This document shows positions 46,057-56,629 of a stretch of DNA of 64,000 bases, piece after piece. This stretch comes from Streptococcus ilei (GTDB taxonomy: Bacteria; Bacillota; Bacilli; Lactobacillales; Streptococcaceae): contig NC_022584.1 in the NCBI RefSeq assembly GCF_000479335.1, forward strand, positions 1,054,001 through 1,118,000, in the 5' to 3' direction. Within the stretch, counting starts at the first letter, position 1. Each line of letters starts with the position of its first letter. Below the pieces are notes generated by a model. The model was given only the letters and a program-made list of their open reading frames with translations. It made no database searches and had not been told where the DNA came from. The position numbers were made by a program, and so were the translations under genes.

Positions 46057-46128
46057 TGATAAACGTTTGACATTTTTTCTCAATTATTTGGCCAAATTCT
46101 TGCTTTTTTTTTTAGAAATCGGTACTAT
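46057..46128 (+). promoter_or_regulatory. scrB promoter with ScrR-like operator
   Basis: -35 TTGCTT (46100-46105), 17-nt spacer, -10 TACTAT (46123-46128). An operator-like TGATAAACGTTTGACA (46057-46072) lies upstream; its AAACGTTT core differs slightly from the other three. The rest of the 380-nt scrA-scrB gap is AT-rich with no other feature seen. Confidence 0.6.
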
Positions 46129-46157
46129 GGAAGTAAGAAAAATTTTGGAGGAGTCAA

Positions 46158-47612
46158 ATGGAATGGACAACCGAACTTCGGTACAAACGGTATGAAGACT
46201 GGACCGAAGAAGAAAAGAAACAAATTAAAGAAAATATGGCCAAATCCCCTTGGCATACTCACTACCATGTTGAACCAACATCTGGTCTCTTAAATGATCC
46301 AAATGGTTTCTCTTATTTTGACGGCAAATGGATCCTCTTTTACCAAAACTTTCCGTTTGGAGCCGCACATGGATTGAAGTCTTGGGTACAACTCGAAAGT
46401 GACGATTTAGTCCATTTTAACGAAACCGGAGTGAAGGTCTTTCCAGACACACCTTTAGATAGCCATGGAGCCTATTCTGGATCAGCTATGCAATTCGATG
46501 ACAAACTTTTCTTATTCTATACAGGAAATGTACGAGATGAGAACTGGATCCGCCATCCCTACCAAATCGGGGCTTTGATGGACAAAGAAGGAAAGATTGA
46601 AAAAATCAACAAAATCTTGATTGATCAACCTGCTGATTCTACTGATCACTTCCGTGACCCACAGATTTTTAATTTCAAAGGCCAATACTACGCCATTGTC
46701 GGTGGTCAAGACCTTGAGAAAAAAGGATTCGTTCGTCTTTACAAAGCAGTGAATAACGATTATACAAACTGGGTTGAAGTAGGAGATCTTGATTTCAACA
46801 ATGATCGTACAGCTTATATGATGGAATGTCCTAACTTGGTCTTCGTCGGCGAGCAACCTATCCTTCTTTATTGCCCTCAAGGTTTGGACAAAGCGGTCCT
46901 CGATTACGACAATATCTACCCAAATATGTATAAGATTGGGGCTTCTTTTGATCCTGAACAGGCTCGTTTAGTTGATGTATCTGAATTGCAAAACTTAGAC
47001 TATGGCTTCGAAGCCTATGCAACTCAAGGCTTCAATGCTCCTGATGGAAGAGCCTTAACTGTTAGCTGGTTAGGTCTACCAGATGTCGCTTATCCATCTG
47101 ATCGTTATGACCACCAAGGAGCTTTCTCTTTGGTCAAAGAGCTAAGTATTAAGGACGGTAAACTTTATCAATATCCAGTTGAAGCTATAAAAGAGCTCCG
47201 CTCCTCTTCATCCGAGTTTCGTAACAAAGAGGTTACCAACAATTGTTACGAGTTAGAATTAGCCTTTGAAGCGAATAGCAAAAGTGAGATTGTTCTCCTA
47301 GCAGATAAAGAAGGAAAAGGTCTTTCTATTACTTTCGATATTGCAAATGGTCAAGTCATTGTCGATCGTAGCCAAGCTGGTGAACAATATGCCCAAGAGT
47401 TTGGGACTACTCGTACTTGCCCGATCGAAAACCAAGCTACAACTGCTACTATTTTCATCGATCATTCTATTTTTGAAATTTTTATCAACAAAGGAGAAAA
47501 AGTATTCTCTGGTCGCGTCTTCCCGCATGCTAATCAAACTGGTATTTTGATTAAATCTGGAACACCTACTGGAACATACTACGAACTAGACTATGGTCGC
47601 AAAGCTCACTGA
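46158..47612 (+). CDS. scrB: Sucrose-6-phosphate hydrolase
   Basis: A 484-residue GH32 enzyme that splits sucrose-6-phosphate into glucose-6-phosphate and fructose. Nucleophile motif SGLLNDPNGF, transition-state HFRDPQIF and acid/base MMECPNLV are all present, with a C-terminal beta-sandwich. RBS GGAGGAG. Divergent from scrA and overlapping scrR by 20 nt. Confidence 0.96.
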   Translation: MEWTTELRYKRYEDWTEEEKKQIKENMAKSPWHTHYHVEPTSGLLNDPNGFSYFDGKWILFYQNFPFGAAHGLKSWVQLESDDLVHFNETGVKVFPDTPLDSHGAYSGSAMQFDDKLFLFYTGNVRDENWIRHPYQIGALMDKEGKIEKINKILIDQPADSTDHFRDPQIFNFKGQYYAIVGGQDLEKKGFVRLYKAVNNDYTNWVEVGDLDFNNDRTAYMMECPNLVFVGEQPILLYCPQGLDKAVLDYDNIYPNMYKIGASFDPEQARLVDVSELQNLDYGFEAYATQGFNAPDGRALTVSWLGLPDVAYPSDRYDHQGAFSLVKELSIKDGKLYQYPVEAIKELRSSSSEFRNKEVTNNCYELELAFEANSKSEIVLLADKEGKGLSITFDIANGQVIVDRSQAGEQYAQEFGTTRTCPIENQATTATIFIDHSIFEIFINKGEKVFSGRVFPHANQTGILIKSGTPTGTYYELDYGRKAH

Positions 47613-48558
47613 TGTCGCCAAATTAGCTGGCGTCAGCCCTACGACAGTTTCACGAGTCATCAATAAAAAGGGCTATTTATCTGAAAAAACTATCTCAAAA
47701 GTCAAAGAGGCCATGAGGGAGTTGGGCTACAAGCCTAATACAATCGCTCGGAGCCTACAAGGAAAATCAGCCAAATTAATCGGCTTAATCTTCCCAAAAA
47801 TCAGTCATGTCTTCTATGCAGAATTAATCGATAAATTGGAAGAAGAACTGTTCAAACATGGGTATAAAACCATTATTTGTAATAGCGAGCATGATTCTGA
47901 AAAAGAACGTGAATACATTGAAATGCTAGAAGCCAATCAAGTAGATGGTATTATTTCTGGTAGTCATAATCTGGGAATTGAAGATTATAACCGAGTTACA
48001 GCTCCTATCATCGCTTTTGACCGAAACCTATCACCTGAGATCCCTGTCGTCTCCTCAGATAACTACGCCGGTGGCGTCCTTGCTGCGGAAACCCTTGCCA
48101 AGACAGGTGCAAAGAAAATTATCATGATTACGGGGAATGATAACTCCAATTCCCCAACAGGTCTTCGCCATGCAGGGTTTGCTTCGGTACTGCCAGGAGC
48201 ACAAATCATTAATGTTTCTAGTGATTATTCCCCCATTCGCAAAGAAATGGAAATCAAGTCTATCTTGACCCAGCAAAAACCTGATGCTATCTTTGCATCT
48301 GACGATCTAACGGCGATTTTGGTGATGAAAATTGCTGATGAACTCGGCATTTCAATTCCAGAAGACCTCAAAGTCATTGGCTACGACGGGACCTACTTTA
48401 TTGAAAAATTTTTCCCCCGTCTAACCACCATCAAGCAACCTTTACAAGAGATTGCTCACCTGACGGTCGATCTTCTTCTACAGAAAATCGAAGGGAAAGA
48501 GGTAAAGACTACAGGCTATTTTCTCCCTGTTAGTGTTTTACCCGGAAAAAGTGTGTAA
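47593..48558 (+). CDS. scrR: LacI-family sucrose operon repressor
   Basis: A 321-residue LacI/GalR regulator. The helix-turn-helix is TDVAKLAGVSPTTVSRVINKKGYLSE with a hinge helix NTIARSLQG, then a periplasmic-binding-like sensor. The context with scrB, scrA and scrK identifies it as ScrR; sucrose-6-phosphate or fructose is the likely inducer. It starts within scrB, so translation is coupled. Confidence 0.94.
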   Translation: MVAKLTDVAKLAGVSPTTVSRVINKKGYLSEKTISKVKEAMRELGYKPNTIARSLQGKSAKLIGLIFPKISHVFYAELIDKLEEELFKHGYKTIICNSEHDSEKEREYIEMLEANQVDGIISGSHNLGIEDYNRVTAPIIAFDRNLSPEIPVVSSDNYAGGVLAAETLAKTGAKKIIMITGNDNSNSPTGLRHAGFASVLPGAQIINVSSDYSPIRKEMEIKSILTQQKPDAIFASDDLTAILVMKIADELGISIPEDLKVIGYDGTYFIEKFFPRLTTIKQPLQEIAHLTVDLLLQKIEGKEVKTTGYFLPVSVLPGKSV

Positions 48559-48577
48559 ATGAGTAAGAAAATATCCA

Positions 48578-48613
48578 CAAAAAAGAAGCCACCTTTTAGG
48601 TAGCTTCTTTTTA
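48578..48613. terminator. Bidirectional terminator between scrR and nusB
   Basis: AAAAGAAGCCACC / GGTAGCTTCTTTT stem (one mismatch), A-run left and T-run right. It overlaps the last bases of nusB. Confidence 0.85.
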
Positions 48614-49039
48614 TTCTGCTTCCGTCACAAATTGGCTTAAGACACCATTCACAAACCTAGCAGATTTCTCATCTGAAAAAGTTTTTGCTAATTCAATTGC
48701 TTCATTCACCGCAACCAATTGAGGTGTATCAAAGGAAGTCATTTCAAACACACCCAAACGAAGAATGTTTTTCTCCACTAGAGTCAAGCGTTCTACGGTC
48801 CAGCCAGTTTTCAAGTGTTGGGCAATCTGTTGATCCAATTCATCCTTTGATTGACGAACACCCGATACCAAATTGAGGAGAAAAGCTGGAATTTCCACTT
48901 CCTGGTCTGTTTCCTCTTTGTCATGAGTAAAAGCAAATCGACACGCTTCTACAACATCCCCTTCATACTCTAAACTCATCAGAGCTTGAAAGGCACGCTC
49001 CCGTAGATCACGACGTGATTCAAATAAAATATCAGTCAT
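48611..49039 (-). CDS. nusB: Transcription antitermination factor NusB
   Basis: A 142-residue NusB that binds boxA RNA with S10 in rRNA antitermination. SRRDLRERAFQALMSLEYEG opens the protein; VEKNILRLGVFEM and VAVNEAIELAKTFSDEKSARFVNGVLS are the conserved core. ATG at 49039 with GAGG 9 nt upstream; it overlaps the asp23 stop by 8 nt. Confidence 0.95.
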   Translation of the reverse strand: MTDILFESRRDLRERAFQALMSLEYEGDVVEACRFAFTHDKEETDQEVEIPAFLLNLVSGVRQSKDELDQQIAQHLKTGWTVERLTLVEKNILRLGVFEMTSFDTPQLVAVNEAIELAKTFSDEKSARFVNGVLSQFVTEAE

Positions 49040-49421
49040 TGAGGAAATCCTCATTAAACAAATCTTTCAAATCAGGTTTCGCTGCTTTTTCAGTCACGAT
49101 TCCGACTACATGGATGTTGACATCATCCAAGGTGACATCTGCCATATTGTAGACAGCTGTTTTTACTGCTTTTTGGATTGCAACCGCTACTTTAGGGACT
49201 GCCACACCATACTCTAGATAGAGGTAAATATCAACAGAGATTTGACCATCTTCTTGTGTACGAAGGTAAACCCCACGACCAAGAGCACGTTTTGAAAGGC
49301 TATCCGATACACTCTTGTTTTCAAGAGAATGAACACCATCTACTTTTGCAGTCGCAATCGCAATAATTTTTTCTAGCACACGAGGTGCAATGACGATTTC
49401 GCCGTATTGTTCAGTTGCCAT
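49032..49421 (-). CDS. Asp23/Gls24 family envelope stress response protein
   Basis: A 129-residue Asp23 (DUF322) protein; GEIVIAPRVLEKIIAIATAKVDGVHSLE and VDIYLYLEYGVAVPKVAVAIQKAV are typical. This is the YqhY type encoded between efp and nusB in Firmicutes, linked there to acetyl-CoA carboxylase control. Confidence 0.93.
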   Translation of the reverse strand: MATEQYGEIVIAPRVLEKIIAIATAKVDGVHSLENKSVSDSLSKRALGRGVYLRTQEDGQISVDIYLYLEYGVAVPKVAVAIQKAVKTAVYNMADVTLDDVNIHVVGIVTEKAAKPDLKDLFNEDFLND

Positions 49422-49457
49422 AGAAGTTCCTTTCTATCAGACCTATTTTAGAGCTGA

Positions 49458-50018
49458 TTAGGCACGAGAAACGTAAGTTCCTTCAGCTGTATTGATAATC
49501 AATTTTTGTCCTGCTTCGATGAAGTCTGGAACGTTAACCACAAGACCTGTTTCCATTGTAGCTGGTTTACCAGAACCTGTAACTGTAGCACCTTTAATAG
49601 ATGGTTGAGTTTCAGCAACTGTCAATTCAACAGTTGTAGGAACAGTCACCCCAATCACTTCGTTTCCATAGAATTGGATTTTTACTTCTGAGTTTTCAAG
49701 GATGTAAAGCAATTCGTTCTCAATATTGGCAACAGGAATTTCATATTGGTCGTATGTTTCAGTATTCATGAAGTAAGCTGTGTCATCCATTTTATACAAA
49801 TATTGAGCTGGTACTGTTTCAATAATAGCTTGCTCAAATTTTTCTTCTGGACGGTAGCTTGTATCAAAAGTTGAACCAGTACGAACATCACGCAATTTCA
49901 TACGCATGATAGTATTTCCTTTACCTGGTTTGTGGTGGCTAGCTTCCAAAACGCGGATCAATTTCCCATCAGCTGTTTCAAAGGTCATACCAGCTTTCAA
50001 CTTACTTGCTTCAATCAT
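49458..50018 (-). CDS. efp: Elongation factor P
   Basis: A 186-residue EF-P that rescues ribosomes stalled on polyproline. The tip loop that reaches the P-site tRNA is [18 protein letters not shown] (modified-type Lys near residue 32); the C-terminal OB fold holds [13 protein letters not shown] and [29 protein letters not shown] segments. Start at 50018 by family length, with AGAGG upstream. Confidence 0.96.
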   Translation of the reverse strand: MIEASKLKAGMTFETADGKLIRVLEASHHKPGKGNTIMRMKLRDVRTGSTFDTSYRPEEKFEQAIIETVPAQYLYKMDDTAYFMNTETYDQYEIPVANIENELLYILENSEVKIQFYGNEVIGVTVPTTVELTVAETQPSIKGATVTGSGKPATMETGLVVNVPDFIEAGQKLIINTAEGTYVSRA

Positions 50019-50104
50019 GTTTTCATACCTCTTTTTAAAAAATATATTACTCTTTATTCTATCACAAATGCTCAGATTTCTCAAATCTGTCTCTCCAAAA
50101 TTCC

Positions 50105-51172
50105 TTAGATCACAATCAATTCTTTTGGCGCAAGGGTCAAGACTTCACAGCCAGTTTCCGTAATCAGGAGATCATCTTCAATCCGGACCCCTGATAGACC
50201 TTCAATGTAGATTCCTGGCTCATCTGTCAAGACCATCCCCGCCTTGATGACTTCTTTGGAAGTTTGGCTGAAATAAGGCTCTTCATGGATGTCCAAGCCA
50301 ATTCCATGACCAATGCCATGAGTAAAGTACTGGCCGTATCCTGCCGCCTCGATAATGTCTCGAGGAATTTTATCAAACTCACGGAAACCTAGTCCAGCCT
50401 TGGCTTCAGCAATGAGAGCTTGGTTGGCTTTCAAGACCGTTTCGTAGATTTCTCTTTCCTTATCGCTGACATGACCTGCATAAATGGTCCGGGTCATATC
50501 ACTCACGTAATGGTTGTAAAGACAGCCAAAGTCCAAGGTCAAGGCATCCCCCGCAGAGATAATACGATCACTTGGAGTCGCATGAGGCATGGCAGAGCGC
50601 TCTCCCGCAGCGGAGATGATATCAAAGGATACACCTGAAGCTCCCAATTCCCGCATTCTGAAATCCAGGAAGGTCGCAGCTTCTAACTCTGTTGTTTGAC
50701 CAACCTTGATAAATTCGAGCACATCTAGGAAGGCTTGATCTGAAATACTGCAGGCCTTACGGATGGTTGCCACTTCTGTCTCATCTTTAATCAAACGAAA
50801 TTCCATCACAAAATCAGACAAGGCCCTTAGAGAGACTCCTGAGAAAGCCGTTGCCAGACGGGTCTGATAGGCAACTGTAATCTCATCCTCAAAGCCAAGT
50901 TCATGGATAGCTGCATCTTTGACAATTTTTGCTGCTTCTTCCAATTCATTGCGGGTTTCAACAATCTCAACAAAGGGGAAACAAGTCGCATGGGCATGAA
51001 TGGTATAGCGAGAATCCGTAAAGAGGACTACGCGCTCTTCTGTTACCAAAACAGTCCCATTTGATCCCCAGAAACCTGTCAAATAGTAAACATTTTTCAA
51101 GTTGTTAATGAGGACAGCTTTTAGATCCTGTGCCTTCATTTTAGTTCGTAGATTTGTAATTCGTTGGTTCAT
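50105..51172 (-). CDS. M24 family Xaa-Pro peptidase
   Basis: A 355-residue creatinase/prolidase-fold peptidase. Metal ligands: [18 protein letters not shown] (two Asp), [13 protein letters not shown] (His), DEPGIYIE (Glu) and GVRIEDD (Glu). It cleaves before or after proline in short peptides. The ATG overlaps the uvrA stop by 4 nt. Confidence 0.92.
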   Translation of the reverse strand: MNQRITNLRTKMKAQDLKAVLINNLKNVYYLTGFWGSNGTVLVTEERVVLFTDSRYTIHAHATCFPFVEIVETRNELEEAAKIVKDAAIHELGFEDEITVAYQTRLATAFSGVSLRALSDFVMEFRLIKDETEVATIRKACSISDQAFLDVLEFIKVGQTTELEAATFLDFRMRELGASGVSFDIISAAGERSAMPHATPSDRIISAGDALTLDFGCLYNHYVSDMTRTIYAGHVSDKEREIYETVLKANQALIAEAKAGLGFREFDKIPRDIIEAAGYGQYFTHGIGHGIGLDIHEEPYFSQTSKEVIKAGMVLTDEPGIYIEGLSGVRIEDDLLITETGCEVLTLAPKELIVI

Positions 51173-53994
51173 TGTAATTTCCCTTTCAAATACTGTCCTG
51201 TAAAGCTAGCTGGGTTGCTGGCTACTTCTTCTGGTGTCCCTGTCGCAATAATGGTACCACCACCGACACCACCTTCTGGTCCTAAGTCGATGATATGGTC
51301 CGCTGTCTTAATCACATCCAAGTTGTGCTCAATGACCAAAACGGTATTGCCATCGTCTACAAAGCGTTCCAAGACCTTGAGCAAACGAGAGATATCCTCT
51401 GTATGAAGACCCGTTGTTGGTTCATCCAAAATATAGAAGGACTTACCAGTTGAGCGCTTATGAAGCTCGGAAGCCAACTTCATCCGCTGGGCTTCTCCTC
51501 CTGAAAGTGTCGTTGCCGGCTGTCCCAAGGTCACATAGCCCAAGCCGACATCCTTGATGGTTTGTAATTTGCGATTAATCTTTGGAATGTGTTTAAAGAA
51601 ATCCACCGCATCATTGACGGTCATGTCCAAAATCTGGGAGATATTCTTTTCTTTATAGTGAACTTCTAAGGTTTCACTGTTGTAGCGGCGCCCATGGCAG
51701 ACTTCACACGGGACATAGACATCCGGTAGGAAATGCATCTCAATCTTGATAATACCATCTCCCGAGCAAGCCTCACACCGGCCCCCTTTGACATTGAAAC
51801 TAAAGCGGCCTTTTTTGTAGCCTCTAATCTTGGCTTCATTGGTTTGGGCAAAGAGATCGCGAATATCGTCAAATACTCCTGTATAGGTAGCTGGATTTGA
51901 GCGTGGAGTGCGCCCAATCGGACTTTGATCGATATCGATCAGTCGATCAATGTGCTCGACACCTGAAATGGTTTTGTATTTCCCTGGTTTCTCCGAATTG
52001 CGATTCAATTTTTGAGCCAGAACCTTTTTCAAAATACTGTTGACTAAGGTTGACTTCCCTGAGCCAGAAACGCCAGTTACAGCAATGAACTTGCCAAGCG
52101 GGAAGCGTGCTGTCACCTCTTTTAAGTTATTTTCAGCGGCACCTGTCAGCTCGATAAAGCGTCCGTTGCCTACCCGCCGTTCAGTTGGTACTGGAATGGC
52201 CCGTTTACCAGAAAGATACTGACCAGTGATGGATTTGCTATTGCGGGCTACCTGCTTAGGCGTTCCAGCCGCAACAATCTCGCCTCCAAAGACTCCGGCT
52301 CCTGGACCGACGTCGATCAGATAATCAGCTTCTCTCATGGTATCCTCATCGTGTTCGACGACGATCAAGGTATTTCCCAAATCACGCATCTTCTTAAGAC
52401 TAGCAATCAAGCGGTCATTGTCCCTTTGATGGAGACCGATTGACGGCTCATCTAGGATATAGAGGACTCCTGAGAGATTGGAACCAATCTGAGTTGCCAA
52501 GCGAATCCGCTGACTCTCCCCCCCAGATAGAGTCCCGGCCGAGCGAGAAAGGGTCAGATAACTCAAGCCAACATTGTTCAAGAAGCTCAAGCGATCCTTG
52601 ACTTCTTTGAGAATCGGACGAGCAATGGTCTCTTCATTCTTGGTTAATTGGAGATCAGCTATCACCTTCAGATGGTCCTCAATGGACAAGTCAGAGATTT
52701 GCCCGATATGTAGCCCCTTCTCTCCTCCTACTCGGACAGACAAGGCCTGGTCATTCAAGCGATAACCATGGCAGGTGGCACAAGTCAATTCATTCATGTA
52801 GGACAACATCTGATTGCGGGTGAAGTCACTAGAAGTTTCGTGGTAGCGGCGATTGATGTTGGTGACGACTCCTTCAAAAGGAATGTCAATATCGCGAACC
52901 CCACCAAATTCATTCTCATAATGGAAATGGAACTCCTTGCCATCAGACCCATAAAAAATTAAGTGGCGGTCTTCTGGAGATAAGTCTTCAAAGGGCTTGT
53001 CCATATCAATCCCAAACTGGATCATAGCCTGTTCCAACATCTGAGGATAGTAATTAGAGGAAATCGGGTTCCATGGTGCAAGCGCTCCTTCACGGAGAGT
53101 CTTGCTAGAATCTGGAACAACCAAATCCAAGTCCACTTCTAGCTTGATCCCTAGTCCATCACAATCTGGACAAGAGCCAAAGGGGGCATTAAATGAAAAG
53201 AGGCGGGGTTCCAATTCAGGGACGGTAAAGCCACATACCGGGCAAGCATAATGCTCTGAAAAGAGCAGTTCATTGTCGTCCATAGTATCAATGACCACGT
53301 AGCCATCTGCGATCCGGAGAGCTGCTTCTACAGAGTCAAAGAGACGAGAACGAATGCCGTCTTTGATGACAATCCGGTCTACGACAACCTCGATGGTGTG
53401 CTGCTGGCTTTTTGACAACTCTGGGATCTCTGTCACATCAAAGATCTCACCATCCACACGCACCCGGACATAGCCATCTTTTTGAACCTTTTCGATGATA
53501 TTCTTATGCTGGCCTTTTTTCTTGCGAACAATGGGAGCTAAGATTTGCAGGCGTTGGCGATCTGGCAGTTCCAAAACTTGGTCTACAATCTGCTCGACCG
53601 AAGAAGCGGTGATCGCCCCATGGCCATTGATACAGTAGGGAGTCCCCACACGAGCATATAAAAGACGTAAGTAATCGTTGATTTCCGTTGTCGTACCAAC
53701 CGTTGACCGCGGATTTTTGCTGGTTGTTTTTTGGTCAATGGAAATGGCGGGGCTTAAGCCATCAATCGAGTCCACATCAGGTTTTTCCATATTTCCTAAA
53801 AACTGGCGAGCATAGGCTGATAAACTCTCTACGTAACGTCTTTGTCCTTCTGCATAGAGAGTGTCAAAGGCTAAGCTCGATTTCCCAGAACCCGATAAAC
53901 CAGTGACCACAACCAGCTTGTCTCGAGGGATTTCAACATCAATATTTTTTAAATTATGAGCACGCGCTCCATGAATGACAATTTTATCGAGCAT
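51169..53994 (-). CDS. uvrA: Excinuclease ABC subunit A
   Basis: A 941-residue UvrA damage sensor for nucleotide excision repair. Two ABC modules: [19 protein letters not shown] with signature [13 protein letters not shown], and [15 protein letters not shown] with [13 protein letters not shown]. Zinc fingers CPVCG...CPDC and CEACSG...CEVC are intact. The ATG at 53994 follows GGAAG; the GTG at 54003 is part of that site. Confidence 0.98.
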   Translation of the reverse strand: MLDKIVIHGARAHNLKNIDVEIPRDKLVVVTGLSGSGKSSLAFDTLYAEGQRRYVESLSAYARQFLGNMEKPDVDSIDGLSPAISIDQKTTSKNPRSTVGTTTEINDYLRLLYARVGTPYCINGHGAITASSVEQIVDQVLELPDRQRLQILAPIVRKKKGQHKNIIEKVQKDGYVRVRVDGEIFDVTEIPELSKSQQHTIEVVVDRIVIKDGIRSRLFDSVEAALRIADGYVVIDTMDDNELLFSEHYACPVCGFTVPELEPRLFSFNAPFGSCPDCDGLGIKLEVDLDLVVPDSSKTLREGALAPWNPISSNYYPQMLEQAMIQFGIDMDKPFEDLSPEDRHLIFYGSDGKEFHFHYENEFGGVRDIDIPFEGVVTNINRRYHETSSDFTRNQMLSYMNELTCATCHGYRLNDQALSVRVGGEKGLHIGQISDLSIEDHLKVIADLQLTKNEETIARPILKEVKDRLSFLNNVGLSYLTLSRSAGTLSGGESQRIRLATQIGSNLSGVLYILDEPSIGLHQRDNDRLIASLKKMRDLGNTLIVVEHDEDTMREADYLIDVGPGAGVFGGEIVAAGTPKQVARNSKSITGQYLSGKRAIPVPTERRVGNGRFIELTGAAENNLKEVTARFPLGKFIAVTGVSGSGKSTLVNSILKKVLAQKLNRNSEKPGKYKTISGVEHIDRLIDIDQSPIGRTPRSNPATYTGVFDDIRDLFAQTNEAKIRGYKKGRFSFNVKGGRCEACSGDGIIKIEMHFLPDVYVPCEVCHGRRYNSETLEVHYKEKNISQILDMTVNDAVDFFKHIPKINRKLQTIKDVGLGYVTLGQPATTLSGGEAQRMKLASELHKRSTGKSFYILDEPTTGLHTEDISRLLKVLERFVDDGNTVLVIEHNLDVIKTADHIIDLGPEGGVGGGTIIATGTPEEVASNPASFTGQYLKGKLQ

Positions 53995-54075
53995 TTCTTC
54001 CACTTTTCATCAATTTATTTATCCTTCATTATATCAAATTTTTCAGCATTCTTTTATCCAAAAGCGTGCTTTTTC

Positions 54076-54084
54076 TGTTATAAT
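54076..54084 (+). promoter_or_regulatory. corA extended -10 promoter
   Basis: TGTTATAAT, an extended -10 (TATAAT at 54079-54084). No convincing -35. The corA start lies 32 nt downstream. Confidence 0.7.
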
Positions 54085-54115
54085 GTTAAGGTGTAAAAAA
54101 ACAAGGGGAGGCACC

Positions 54116-55060
54116 ATGAAACGGGTCTTTTTATCAACAACGACTGAATTTAAAGAAATAGAGACACTGGAACCCGGTAGCTGGATCAACCTTGTCAATC
54201 CTTCCCAAAGTGAATCGATGGAAATCGCCTCTGCTTTTAACATCGATATTGCCGACTTACGGGCACCACTCGATGCGGAAGAAATGTCCCGTATGACCAT
54301 CGAAGATGAGTATACCTTGATCATCGTGGACGTTCCCATCAAGGAAGAACGGAACAATCAGACCTACTATGTCACCATCCCTTTGGGAATCATCCTAACA
54401 GAAGAGGCTATCATCACCACTTGCTTGGAAGAGTTGCCTCTCCTAGACACCTTTATCAATCGTCGCTTGCGGAATTTCTATACCTTCATGCGGTCCCGCT
54501 TTATCTTCCAGATCCTTTATCGCAATGCTGAGCTTTATTTGTCTGCGCTTCGTACCTTGGATCGTAAAAGCGAGCAGATTGAAAGCCAATTGCACAAATC
54601 GACGCGTAATGAAGAGCTGATTGAGTTGATGGAGCTGGAAAAGACCATTGTCTACTTCAAGGCCTCTTTGAAAACCAATGAGCGCGTGATCAAGAAATTG
54701 ACCAGTGCCACTAGTAACATCAAGAAATACCTGGAAGATGAGGATCTGTTGGAAGATACCTTGATCGAGACCCAACAGGCCATCGAGATGGCGGATATTT
54801 ATGGAAACATCCTCCACTCCATGACCGATACCTTCGCATCAATTATCTCCAACAACCAGAATAATATCATGAAGACCTTGGCCATGGTGACCATCGTCAT
54901 GTCCATCCCAACCATGATTTTCTCAGCCTACGGGATGAACTTCAAGAACAATGATCTTCCGCTCAACGGGGAACCCAATGCCTTTTGGCTCATTATCTTT
55001 ATCGCCTTCGCCATGACCGGCTCCCTCGTCGTTTACCTCATCCATAAAAAATGGTTCTAA
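54116..55060 (+). CDS. corA: CorA family magnesium transporter
   Basis: A 314-residue CorA. A long soluble domain is followed by two C-terminal helices; the pore motif is SAYGMNFKNND (GMN). The positively charged end is HKKWF. RBS GGGGAGG. Divergent from uvrA. Confidence 0.94.
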   Translation: MKRVFLSTTTEFKEIETLEPGSWINLVNPSQSESMEIASAFNIDIADLRAPLDAEEMSRMTIEDEYTLIIVDVPIKEERNNQTYYVTIPLGIILTEEAIITTCLEELPLLDTFINRRLRNFYTFMRSRFIFQILYRNAELYLSALRTLDRKSEQIESQLHKSTRNEELIELMELEKTIVYFKASLKTNERVIKKLTSATSNIKKYLEDEDLLEDTLIETQQAIEMADIYGNILHSMTDTFASIISNNQNNIMKTLAMVTIVMSIPTMIFSAYGMNFKNNDLPLNGEPNAFWLIIFIAFAMTGSLVVYLIHKKWF

Positions 55061-55088
55061 CACCTACAAATATAACTAAGGAGTATGT

Positions 55089-55763
55089 ATGTCTCAATTT
55101 GATCTGACCCAATTAAGTAAGAAAAACCAAGAATTCGTTCGTATCGCTAAACACCAATTGATTGAAAATGGCAAAACGGAAGAAGAGGCTACCAGCCTAA
55201 TTGAAGAGATTCTTCCAGCTATCTTTGAAAACCAACCAAAAGGAGTAACGGCGCGAACTCTCTTTGGAGCGCCAACTGTTTGGGCCAATGCATTTAGTGA
55301 TAAGGAACGCTACGAAAAAGAGCATCCAAAAGAAAATGATACTCCTCTTCTCATGATTACGGATTCCTTCCTGCTCGTCTTTGGCCTCTTTGCTGCGATT
55401 TCAGCCTTCATGAACTTATTTGCACCTCAGGGAACTACTTATGGACTTCTCACCTTGACTCTTGGTAGCTTGGCTGGTGGGGTGGTGCTCTATTTGATGT
55501 ATTACTACTTCTATCAGTACTACGATGTTTCAAAACGTGGAATGAAACGTCCGGCTCTAACCAAGTCACTTCCCATCTTAATGTTAGCGATGATCCTTTG
55601 GGTGGTGATTCTCATGGTTACTGCTTTGCTCCCACAATTTCTCAACCCGCGTGTACCAAACTGGTTCATGCTCTTACTCGGTGGTGGAGCACTTCTTCTC
55701 CGCTACTACTTGAAGAAAAAATACAATATCAAGAGCGCCAATACAGCACCTCAACGACGCTAA
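55089..55763 (+). CDS. DUF1129 family membrane protein
   Basis: A 224-residue protein with a soluble N-terminal 90 residues (LTKKNQEFVRIAKHQL-like start, PKGVTARTLFGAPT) and four hydrophobic segments in the rest. This is the layout of DUF1129. It follows corA by 28 nt with AAGGAG upstream, so likely co-transcribed. Function unknown. Confidence 0.82.
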   Translation: MSQFDLTQLSKKNQEFVRIAKHQLIENGKTEEEATSLIEEILPAIFENQPKGVTARTLFGAPTVWANAFSDKERYEKEHPKENDTPLLMITDSFLLVFGLFAAISAFMNLFAPQGTTYGLLTLTLGSLAGGVVLYLMYYYFYQYYDVSKRGMKRPALTKSLPILMLAMILWVVILMVTALLPQFLNPRVPNWFMLLLGGGALLLRYYLKKKYNIKSANTAPQRR

Positions 55764-55797
55764 ACAAAAACGGATGAAGTTTTCATCCGTTTTTGTT
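55764..55797. terminator. Bidirectional terminator
   Basis: ACAAAAACGGATGAA / TTCATCCGTTTTTGT near-perfect stem with a tiny loop. Serves the corA operon and the convergent acetyltransferase. Confidence 0.9.
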
Positions 55798-55800
55798 TTA

Positions 55801-56319
55801 CTACATTTCCGTGTTCAACCTTTTTGAAAAATAGAGAACTAAGTCATCATCGTTTTCACAAGAACTGTAAGGGGCCAAGGGCTGATCCCTAAACCAAATT
55901 CCAGATCCATCTGGGATATACCCCCGTTTAACATAAAGCCTTTGAGCTGGGCCATAACCCGAGTGTAAACCAACCCCTAAAGTAACAATCTCTGACAGTA
56001 GCCCGACTCTTTTTTCCGCCTCCTCTAGGAGTTGATTCCCAATTCCTCGATTTCTAAATGGCTCAAAAACATTAAAATCAGTTAGTTCAGGATAGACTCC
56101 CACGAAAGGACCGTGCTTGGCATCAGGCAATATAGTGATATAACCTGCCACAAATCCATCCGACTCAGCTACTAATACGTCCCTCTCTCCATTCTCCTGA
56201 TCCTGCAAATAGCTGGTCAAGATATCCTCTCTACCCGGCCACCCTTGATGGATAAAGGCTTGAGAGATCTCTTCAATATCAGATTTCATCATCCTTCTGA
56301 TGATCGTACTTTCCTTCAT
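55801..56319 (-). CDS. GNAT family N-acetyltransferase
   Basis: A 172-residue GNAT protein. Motif A, which binds acetyl-CoA, is LTDFNVFEPFRNRGIGNQLLEEAEKR (R-x-x-G-I-G). The substrate is unknown. It stands alone downstream of the rpsR terminator array. Confidence 0.88.
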   Translation of the reverse strand: MKESTIIRRMMKSDIEEISQAFIHQGWPGREDILTSYLQDQENGERDVLVAESDGFVAGYITILPDAKHGPFVGVYPELTDFNVFEPFRNRGIGNQLLEEAEKRVGLLSEIVTLGVGLHSGYGPAQRLYVKRGYIPDGSGIWFRDQPLAPYSSCENDDDLVLYFSKRLNTEM

Positions 56320-56380
56320 GTTGCGCTCCTTGATACATTTCTCCCTTCATTATAGCATGATTAGAGCTTGGGAAAGGTCA

Positions 56381-56625
56381 AAGAGGTCCCTCGGACCTGA
56401 AAAAAAAAGACCTGTAAGGTTCTCACTCGCTCTCTTGTTTTCAAGCTCATGAAAAAGAGGTCCACTGGACCTCAACTCGCTCTCACATTCCCAGGCTCGT
56501 GAAAAAAAGACCCGTAAGGGTCTTAATTCTCTTTCCTGTTTTCAAGCTCATGAAAAAGAGGTCCACCGGACCTCAACTCGCTCTCACATTCCCAGGCTCG
56601 TGAAAAAAAGACCCGTAAGGGTCTT
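56381..56625 (-). repeat. Tandem array of about six terminator-like hairpins after rpsR
   Basis: A 101-bp unit is duplicated nearly exactly (56451 onward and 56552 onward), with a diverged partial third unit at 56381-56450. On the minus strand each unit gives AAGACCC-TTAC-GGGTCTT plus T7 (56608-56625; 56507-56524) and GAGGTCC-GGT/AGT-GGACCTC plus T5 (56558-56574; 56457-56473). Degenerate versions lie at about 56408-56423 and 56384-56398. The first hairpin lies 5 nt after the rpsR stop and is a normal terminator; the others are surplus. Confidence 0.9.
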
Positions 56626-56629
56626 TTCT

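Noticed and set aside
56381..56625. CRISPR array
   Set aside because: The repeats are terminator hairpins in a 101-bp duplicated block; spacers are not unique and no cas genes are present.
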